The notes under the pieces were generated by a model that saw nothing but the letters and a program-made list of their open reading frames with translations, did no database searches and had not been told where the DNA came from. A stretch of 64,000 nucleotides of DNA from Candidatus Thiodiazotropha endoloripes (lineage in GTDB: Bacteria; Pseudomonadota; Gammaproteobacteria; Chromatiales; Chromatiaceae), in assembly GCF_001708965.1 (NCBI RefSeq), contig NZ_LVJW01000003.1:2149834-2213833 (forward strand), given 5' to 3'. Positions 57,643-64,000 of this stretch are shown here, in pieces. A program made the position numbers and the translations under genes. Position 1 is the stretch's first letter, and each line of letters starts with the position of its first letter.

Positions 57643-57749
57643 AGCCGAATGGCAATTCGCTCCCTGGCCTATCCAATCGCCGCCGGAACAATCCGATGCC
57701 TATCGACATACCGGATACCGATATCGGAATCTCACTCAGGGTTGCAGGC

Positions 57750-58754
57750 TTATTGCCCTTCACCATCAGAGATTGGAAAATCACGAATCAATGACGCCAC
57801 AACCGACGGTTTATCGATCTGCACAAAGTGCCCTGCACCATCGACTAAATGGATCTCAGAGTTGGGAAGCAGGCGATGAAACTCTTTCGCCACACCGGCG
57901 TTCAGGTCCTTATCGTCATTACCGAATATGATCCGCACTGGAGTCTGCAGCCTCTTTAACGCCGGAATCATCTCCTGACGCTTTTCGATCTCCTCATTCA
58001 ATACCCGGTTCAGGCTGAAAAAGGCGGGACGGATCTGGAGTGATTGATAACCGAGTATCTTTTGAAACGGTTCCCGTAGTGATTCTGTAGTGATGAACTT
58101 GGCAATCTGCTGGTTGTAGCCTTGCATCCAGAGACTATCGAAGTGGCTGGTTGCCCAGACCGATATGTCTCGATAGATACCTGGCGTTGAAAAACGTTTG
58201 ATCGCCTCAGGCGCTTTTAACGTGGGTGATGGCGCGTAGTAGGTGTTGAGTAGAACCAGGCCTGAAGATTTGTGCGGATTATCCAGAGCCCAGTCAATGC
58301 CGGGTTGACCGGACGCATCGTGCATGACGAGTACAACCTGGTTCAGGTTGAAATGATCTATTACCGCCTCCAGGTCCCGGCGCAGACTGGTGACGTCATA
58401 TCGATGTTGCTCAGGTTTGTCTGAGTCGCCCCAGCCTAAAAAGTCGAAAGTGATGATATGACGATGATCAGCTAGCAGTGGCACCAGTCTGTCATAGAGG
58501 TGCATGCTATCCGGAAAGCCATGCATCATAACCAGGGTCGGTTTATCGCGCTGGATCCCGTATTCACGGGCATGGATCTCAAAACCGTCCCGAGGCAGTC
58601 GATGTATGCGATATTCGGTTTCCGCCTGGTAGCGCTCTTCGTATGCTTGAAAGTAGCCACTATGATCCACGCTTGCGCAACCATTCAACAACAGCATAAA
58701 GAAAGCAATTTTACCGATCGCCACCGACTTATAGACCCGTAATTCCATTTTCAT
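57750..58754 (-). CDS. alpha/beta-hydrolase lipoprotein (dehalogenase/epoxide-hydrolase-like)
   Basis: A 334-residue alpha/beta-hydrolase. The N-terminus has a hydrophobic stretch ending LLLNGCAS, with C26 a plausible lipid-modified cysteine, so it is probably anchored outside the cytoplasm. The oxyanion motif HGFP is at 78-81. The nucleophile position reads VMHDASGQPG with Asp (D146) rather than Ser, as in haloalkane dehalogenases and epoxide hydrolases. The His of the triad is H309 (GAGHFVQID). Divergent from an HxlR regulator. The substrate is unknown. Confidence 0.85.
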   Translation of the reverse strand: MKMELRVYKSVAIGKIAFFMLLLNGCASVDHSGYFQAYEERYQAETEYRIHRLPRDGFEIHAREYGIQRDKPTLVMMHGFPDSMHLYDRLVPLLADHRHIITFDFLGWGDSDKPEQHRYDVTSLRRDLEAVIDHFNLNQVVLVMHDASGQPGIDWALDNPHKSSGLVLLNTYYAPSPTLKAPEAIKRFSTPGIYRDISVWATSHFDSLWMQGYNQQIAKFITTESLREPFQKILGYQSLQIRPAFFSLNRVLNEEIEKRQEMIPALKRLQTPVRIIFGNDDKDLNAGVAKEFHRLLPNSEIHLVDGAGHFVQIDKPSVVASLIRDFPISDGEGQ

Positions 58755-58817
58755 TGCCTCACATTGTCACTTTCTTTTTTAAAGTTACTTCAGTCTAGCC
58801 AACTTACTTGTTAATTG

Positions 58818-58844
58818 CAAGTTACTAGATAGCATGCTAACTTG
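58818..58844. promoter_or_regulatory. inverted-repeat operator between hydrolase and HxlR genes
   Basis: CAAGTTA (58818-58824) and TAACTTG (58838-58844) are a perfect 7-bp inverted repeat with a 13-bp spacer, so half-sites lie on one helix face. A further AAGTTAC copy is at 58782-58788. It sits 5 bp ahead of the HxlR start codon in a 95-bp divergent gap, as expected for an autoregulated HxlR operator. Confidence 0.6.
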
Positions 58845-58849
58845 AAATC

Positions 58850-59227
58850 ATGGCAAAGCAGAATCAAAGCAGCGAGAAGTTCAAAAGATCATCATGCCCG
58901 GTGGCATCCACACTCGACATCATCGGCGATAAATGGACCCTGCTTGTTGTCAGGGATCTGTTTGCCGGCAAGCGAACCTATAGTGAATTTCAGGGATCTC
59001 CCGAGAAAATTCCGACCAATATTCTGGCAGATAGGCTAAAACGGCTGGCTGAGTATGAGATCGTTGTGAAAAAACCATACCAACATCATCCTGTGCGCTA
59101 TGAATATCTACTCACCGCAAAAGGCAAGGATTTGGGCCCTGTTTTAATGACTATGGTTCAGTGGGGTGAAAAGCATCTACCCGGCACAAAAGCTCAGATA
59201 ATACCGGCGAAAGAGGCGAAACCATAA
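58850..59227 (+). CDS. HxlR-family transcriptional regulator
   Basis: A 125-residue winged-helix regulator. The family pattern is clear: CPVASTLDIIGDKWTLLVVRDLFAGKRTYSEFQ, then ILADRLKRLAEYEIV and RYEYLLTAKGKDLGPVLMTMVQWGEKHL. One Cys (in SSCPVAS) at the HxlR/YodB/HypR position could sense thiol-reactive or electrophilic compounds. It is divergent from the alpha/beta-hydrolase, which is the likely target. The ATG is preceded by only a weak ribosome-binding site, overlapped by the operator. Confidence 0.92.
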   Translation: MAKQNQSSEKFKRSSCPVASTLDIIGDKWTLLVVRDLFAGKRTYSEFQGSPEKIPTNILADRLKRLAEYEIVVKKPYQHHPVRYEYLLTAKGKDLGPVLMTMVQWGEKHLPGTKAQIIPAKEAKP

Positions 59228-59292
59228 GAGTTGCTGGCTTCATGACCATTAACTCTGGCGTTGCCTGAAAGTGATTGCGTGATGAATGAGTT

Positions 59293-60906
59293 TCAAGCTT
59301 TATCGAGTGTATTGAAATGTTGTTTCAAATCCTCAGCGAAACCTTTGCCGGCCTCTGTATAGATATTGAAAACAAAATTTACCCCTAGCTTCTTCAGCGA
59401 GGCAATTTCATCATGAAACTTGGATGTTGAAGCGATATGCCCTTCAAATCCAATCTCACGCAAACGTTCAGCAGCGGCCAGGTTCGCCGGGTGTCTGGGT
59501 AATGCTAGAATTACCCATTTCAACTTCGCTGCCAGATCGGGTGCACGTGACCAGAAATCGGGGTTGGTAGCATCTCCCTTGACAACCTGCTGACCCTGGG
59601 CCAGATGTCTCTCGACCTGGAAATCATCCATGTCGACCCCTAGCACTTTGCCAGGAAAGTCTACGGCAAGTGAATCGTAGACTGAACTACCAACACGCCC
59701 CATTCCAAACACCAGCACCTGGACATCACCTATCTGAATATCTTCCTCTCCAGAGAGACGCTGTTTACGCTCCATGCGTTTGAATCGTGGTCGCCACAAT
59801 GTATACAGACGCTCACCGTTATCTATGATCGGTGCAGCACCGATAAAAGAGAGCGACAGCAGAATGGCGAATACCGCCATCCATTCAGCTGGAAGCCAAC
59901 CGGCTGCGACCGATACCGACCCGACAATCAAGCCAAACTCGCTGTAGTTGGCCAATACAAGGGAAGAACGCCAGGATGTACTTGCTCGCAATTTAAATGC
60001 AGCAAACAGGCCGAAATACAACGCGGTCTTGATTGGTAGCACGAGAAGGAAGAGGCAGGCCAACAGAATCGCATTCCAACTTGGTGGCACGGCCATACCG
60101 ACACTGAGAAAAAAACCCACTAAAAACAACTCTTTGAAACCAAGTAGATTTTTGGCCATTTCATTAGCCTTGGGATGACCAGCCAGCAGCATCCCAACCA
60201 CCAGCGCCCCCAAGTCTCCCTTGAGATTAACCAGCTCGAACAGGTCGGCACCACCCAGTGCCAATACAAAACCGTAGAGCACCAATAATTCGCCGTGACC
60301 GGTTCGCGACAGAACTGCAAACAGCAAGTAACGCAGCGGAATGAGCGCCAATAACCCAAATGCCCATAGCGATGGCAGTTTACCCGCAGATACGGCAAGA
60401 AACGCCACTGCAGCTATATCCTGTATGATCAGCACGCCAATGGCGATTAAGCCATAAAACGAACCACTCCCTCCGGCCTGATCAAGGCTTTTAACCGCAA
60501 ATACCGTACTGGAAAATGTCAGGGCAAAACCGATGATCAACGCTGTTTGTAATTCAATCCCCGAGACCAGTGGTAAACCAAATGAGGAGAGAAAAACCAC
60601 AAACAACGTCATCAAACCAACCACCAGAGCCATATGTAAAATGGCCACACCCCAGACATGGGGCGGCAGCAATACTTTTAGGCGCAGCTTCAAACCAATG
60701 GTAAACAGCAAAAGCGTAACGCCCAGGTCAGCGGTGATACGAAGAAAATCACCGCCTTCGGCACCTGCAGCATTGAGCATAAAACCGGCCAGTAAAAAGC
60801 CAACCAATGGTGGTAAACCAATGTGACTTACCAGTAACCCGCAGGCAAATGCAAACCCAATCCACAACGGTTCACGTGGATCTATTGATAGCAGGAGGGA
60901 GTCCAT
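59293..60906 (-). CDS. CPA2 cation/proton antiporter with TrkA-N domain (Kef/YbaL-like)
   Basis: A 537-residue inner-membrane antiporter. About twelve helices of the Na+/H+ exchanger fold (with GFALTFSSTVFAVKSLDQAG and LIQDIAAVAFLA, the latter the conserved charged region) precede a cytoplasmic TrkA-N Rossmann domain (about 388-520; VLVFGMGRVGSSVYDSL, VLGVDMDDFQVERH, VVKGDATNPDFW). It resembles YbaL/KefB potassium efflux systems. No KefF/KefG-type ancillary gene is adjacent. Confidence 0.92.
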   Translation of the reverse strand: MDSLLLSIDPREPLWIGFAFACGLLVSHIGLPPLVGFLLAGFMLNAAGAEGGDFLRITADLGVTLLLFTIGLKLRLKVLLPPHVWGVAILHMALVVGLMTLFVVFLSSFGLPLVSGIELQTALIIGFALTFSSTVFAVKSLDQAGGSGSFYGLIAIGVLIIQDIAAVAFLAVSAGKLPSLWAFGLLALIPLRYLLFAVLSRTGHGELLVLYGFVLALGGADLFELVNLKGDLGALVVGMLLAGHPKANEMAKNLLGFKELFLVGFFLSVGMAVPPSWNAILLACLFLLVLPIKTALYFGLFAAFKLRASTSWRSSLVLANYSEFGLIVGSVSVAAGWLPAEWMAVFAILLSLSFIGAAPIIDNGERLYTLWRPRFKRMERKQRLSGEEDIQIGDVQVLVFGMGRVGSSVYDSLAVDFPGKVLGVDMDDFQVERHLAQGQQVVKGDATNPDFWSRAPDLAAKLKWVILALPRHPANLAAAERLREIGFEGHIASTSKFHDEIASLKKLGVNFVFNIYTEAGKGFAEDLKQHFNTLDKA

Positions 60907-61159
60907 AAGTAAGGTTAACTTAATCCAGGGGATTTAGGAAAAAACACCGGCTTTCCAACCAATGATATCTGCAATCATAAACTACTGAAATAAACGGTAT
61001 AAACATGATGCTTAAGGTTTGCAATGAACCAACGGCTTCTGATTTGTTATTAACCTTCATTTATTTGGGTCCGCAGTCAAGGTCTCCTCTGCTGCGGCAG
61101 GAGTGACTTTCCCTGCAGACTCGACGGGTTTATCGTCATAAGCCAAAAGCAAACTGGTG

Positions 61160-62182
<1,023 letters not shown>

Positions 62183-62491
62183 CTACTCCAGTCTTTTCAG
62201 AAAGACACGCATCTCCTTGGCCGCCTGTATATCCCCTTTTGCCTCGGCAACCTCTATCCCCTTCTGATAACTCTCCACCGCCTCTTCGATACGCTCCATC
62301 CCCGTCAATGCCTTACCCAGGTGTTTCCAGCTGGCTGAGTGCTGAGGATCGAGTGTCACCGCTTGAGTGAGATGCTCAACAGCCTGAGCATAGGCTTTTT
62401 GTTTGAGAAACAGGGTGCCAAGGGTATAGCGCAACAGCGCATTGTCTGTTCCCTGCTCCAACATCTTTTCCAGATTGACCTGGTCCATCAT
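62183..62491 (-). CDS. small TPR protein
   Basis: A 102-residue cytoplasmic protein made of about three TPR-like units (LRYTLGTLFLKQKAYAQAVEHLTQAVTLDP, then WKHLGKALTGMERIEEAVESYQKGIEVAEAKG). It has no signal peptide. It lies 87 bp upstream of hemF on the same strand and could be cotranscribed with it. The function is unknown. Confidence 0.85.
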   Translation of the reverse strand: MMDQVNLEKMLEQGTDNALLRYTLGTLFLKQKAYAQAVEHLTQAVTLDPQHSASWKHLGKALTGMERIEEAVESYQKGIEVAEAKGDIQAAKEMRVFLKRLE

Positions 62492-62815
62492 ATGACCTCA
62501 TTGTGATTGCGGGCAGAATCGGATCATGACCATTTAACCGAATCCTTAGGGTCTGTGAATAGCCTGATACTATCAGATGCGGGTCAGAATTCAGCCATAC
62601 AACCAGAGACAAAACATGGATATCGTAGCCGTCAACTATTAAAAAATAGTGATTACGCGATTCTGTAAATTGTGTCTGTAACAGTCCCATCTGACTGAAA
62701 ACCAAATGACGTTCGATAAGGGAGCATGATCTGAGACCTTTGGCCTGACCCGTTACCGACTTTACCCATTGGCTCCATTGAGATCTACCAGTCAGGTTCG
62801 GCAGCTTCAGCCTGG
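62492..62815. other. intergenic region, methyltransferase / TPR gene
   Basis: About 325 bp. No convincing gene, repeat or terminator is visible. It should contain the TPR-hemF promoter. Confidence 0.5.
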
Positions 62816-63412
62816 TTACTTTTGCGCCACTAACATGGCCACATCCCGACTGCCGAGAGAGAGATCACCCAATCGCCCCTCCTCCCGGTAGAGACGCACT
62901 TTCAAATCCCTGAACAGTTGCAGCAACTCCTGATCCGCCAGGCGAAAAGCCGGGTTCTGGGGTCCTTCCGAGGAGACGGCCAGCTGGGTAAAGGTCTGGT
63001 AGAAGAGTAATCCATCCGGTTTCAGAGCCTGGATCAAGGCGGGTATCAAAGCCCGCTCCAGAAAGTAACTGACCACGATCACATCAAACTGCTCTGTTGA
63101 GGGTGGATGGTTTTCCACATCACGCACCCGAGCATGAAGATTGTTCAGATTCTGTTGCCGGGCACTCTGCTCCAATCGCTGGATGGCAACCGCAGACAGA
63201 TCCCAGGCTTCAACCACAAATCCCCGGCTCGCCAGAAACAGTGCATTTCCACCCAGGCCACAGGCCAGATCCAACGTGCTGCCCTGTTTCGGCAGCAGGT
63301 GAGCATTGTTCAGCAGTACCTCAGCCGGACGGGCGATCTTCTCCTCATCGGCGTAGCGTTGATCCCACTTGATACGCAGCTGTTGTGATGGATCATTCGT
63401 TTGCCGGTTCAA
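62816..63412 (-). CDS. TehB-like SAM-dependent methyltransferase
   Basis: A 198-residue class I methyltransferase-like protein. Motif I is LDLACGLGGNALFLASRG, then VEAWDLSAVAIQRLEQ, DVIVVSYFLERALIPAL and PDGLLFYQTF, the TehB-like pattern. Because no ATG or GTG is available in frame near the start, the most likely start codon is TTG at 63412, overlapping the metZ stop by two bases. The substrate is unknown. Confidence 0.88.
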   Translation of the reverse strand: MNRQTNDPSQQLRIKWDQRYADEEKIARPAEVLLNNAHLLPKQGSTLDLACGLGGNALFLASRGFVVEAWDLSAVAIQRLEQSARQQNLNNLHARVRDVENHPPSTEQFDVIVVSYFLERALIPALIQALKPDGLLFYQTFTQLAVSSEGPQNPAFRLADQELLQLFRDLKVRLYREEGRLGDLSLGSRDVAMLVAQK

Positions 63413-64000
63413 AGACTATCCAGTCCCCGGGAGAGATCCCGTTGAATATCCTCGATGTTCTCCAGGCCGACAGCAACCCGCACCAGTCCATTGCCGATAC
63501 CCACCTGGCTCCGCTCTTCCGGGCTCAGACGTCCATGTGTGGTGGTGGCAGGATGGGTGATGGTGGTCTTGGTATCCCCCAGGTTGGCGGTGATCGAGAG
63601 CAGCCGGGTGGCATCGATCAGGGTCCAGGCAGCAGTCTGCCCCCCTTTGACATCGAAAGCGACAATACCGCCAGGGGCACTCTGTTGCGCCCTCGCCAGA
63701 TCGTGTTGCGGATGACTGCTCAGACCCGGGTAATAGACTCGCTCGACCTTCGGGTGGCTCTCCAGCCACTCAGCCAGCTGTTGGGCATTTTTGCAATGGG
63801 CCTGCATCCGGATATCGAGGGTTTCCAGCCCTTTCAGAAACACCCAGGCATTGAAGGGACTGAGTGTAGGACCTGCCGTTCTCAAAACACCGAACACAGC
63901 TTCACCAACGATTTCGTGGCTGCCGACCACGGCGCCGCCGATACACCGCCCCTGGCCATCCAGGTATTTGGTCGCAGAGTGAATCACGACATCAGCTCCA
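63409..64000 (-). CDS. metZ: O-succinylhomoserine sulfhydrylase MetZ, C-terminal part
   Basis: A PLP-dependent enzyme of the Cys/Met metabolism family that makes homocysteine from an activated homoserine and sulfide. Only about 197 residues are in the window; the gene continues past the right edge. The PLP lysine is in VIHSATKYLDGQGR. Later segments include GPTLSPFNAWVFLKGLETLDIRM, LLSITANLGDTKTTITHPATTTH and RVAVGLENIEDI, typical of MetZ/MetB. MetZ rather than MetB/MetC relatives is favoured by ATKYLDGQGRCIGGAVVG, but this is not certain. It is cotranscribed with the following methyltransferase. Confidence 0.85.
   Translation of the reverse strand, partial: GADVVIHSATKYLDGQGRCIGGAVVGSHEIVGEAVFGVLRTAGPTLSPFNAWVFLKGLETLDIRMQAHCKNAQQLAEWLESHPKVERVYYPGLSSHPQHDLARAQQSAPGGIVAFDVKGGQTAAWTLIDATRLLSITANLGDTKTTITHPATTTHGRLSPEERSQVGIGNGLVRVAVGLENIEDIQRDLSRGLDSL

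Overview
The window looks like ordinary chromosome from a free-living or symbiotic gammaproteobacterium. The strongest evidence is a long block (about 28.7-48.6 kb) that keeps the E. coli neighbourhood: purA, DUF2065 (yjeT), hflC, hflK, hflX, hfq, miaA, mutL, an AmiB-type amidase, tsaE, nnr, queG, orn and rsgA. Several genes point to a Chromatiales-like, possibly sulfur-oxidising relative: hisZ next to purA, a MetZ-type sulfhydrylase, a DUF3450/TonB2-type energy system and glycolate oxidase subunits. That placement is inference. No tRNA, rRNA, CRISPR array, phage or intact insertion sequence was seen, but short CTAG-bounded repeat elements are present.

Layout: (1) 0.4-7.4 kb: htpG behind a heat-shock-like promoter, a large outer-membrane beta-barrel protein, phosphoglucomutase, a lysine-rich DUF2934 protein and an EamA transporter. 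(2) 7.8-14.9 kb: a copper-type TonB-dependent receptor, preceded by a six-gene, translationally coupled TonB2-type cluster (DUF3450, TtpC-like ExbB, ExbB, ExbD, TonB, TPR) that probably energises uptake. (3) 15.3-20.4 kb: glcD and glcE without an adjacent glcF, a small exported protein with two CX12C pairs, and a dihydrolipoyl-dehydrogenase-like flavoenzyme coupled to an OsmC protein. (4) 20.7-28.5 kb: cmoB/cmoA for wobble uridine modification, a MITE-like element, a UMF1-family transporter, a PAS sensor kinase with a FixJ-like regulator, and PilZ and RDD proteins.

(5) 28.7-48.6 kb: the conserved housekeeping block, with hisZ between purA and yjeT, an attenuator-like terminator just before yjeT, and a decayed membrane-anchored gene between yjeT and hflC. 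A VanZ protein, an M48 protease and an unusual monohaem cytochrome are included. (6) 48.6-55.6 kb: a PhoQ/PhoP-like two-component pair with a PepSY protein, a glycine-zipper protein, a DUF938 methyltransferase, and a tightly coupled porin / UbiA-type prenyltransferase / BASS transporter operon. (7) 55.9-64 kb: a NodIJ-like ABC exporter, an alpha/beta-hydrolase lipoprotein divergent from an HxlR regulator, a Kef-type antiporter, hemF, a TPR protein, a methyltransferase and the C-terminal part of metZ, which is cut by the window edge.

The least explained items are the porin/UbiA/BASS operon with its 14-bp dyad, the CTAG-bounded repeats whose ends supply TAG stop codons, the CX12C protein, the methionine-free cytochrome and the attenuator-like hairpin ahead of yjeT-hisZ-purA.
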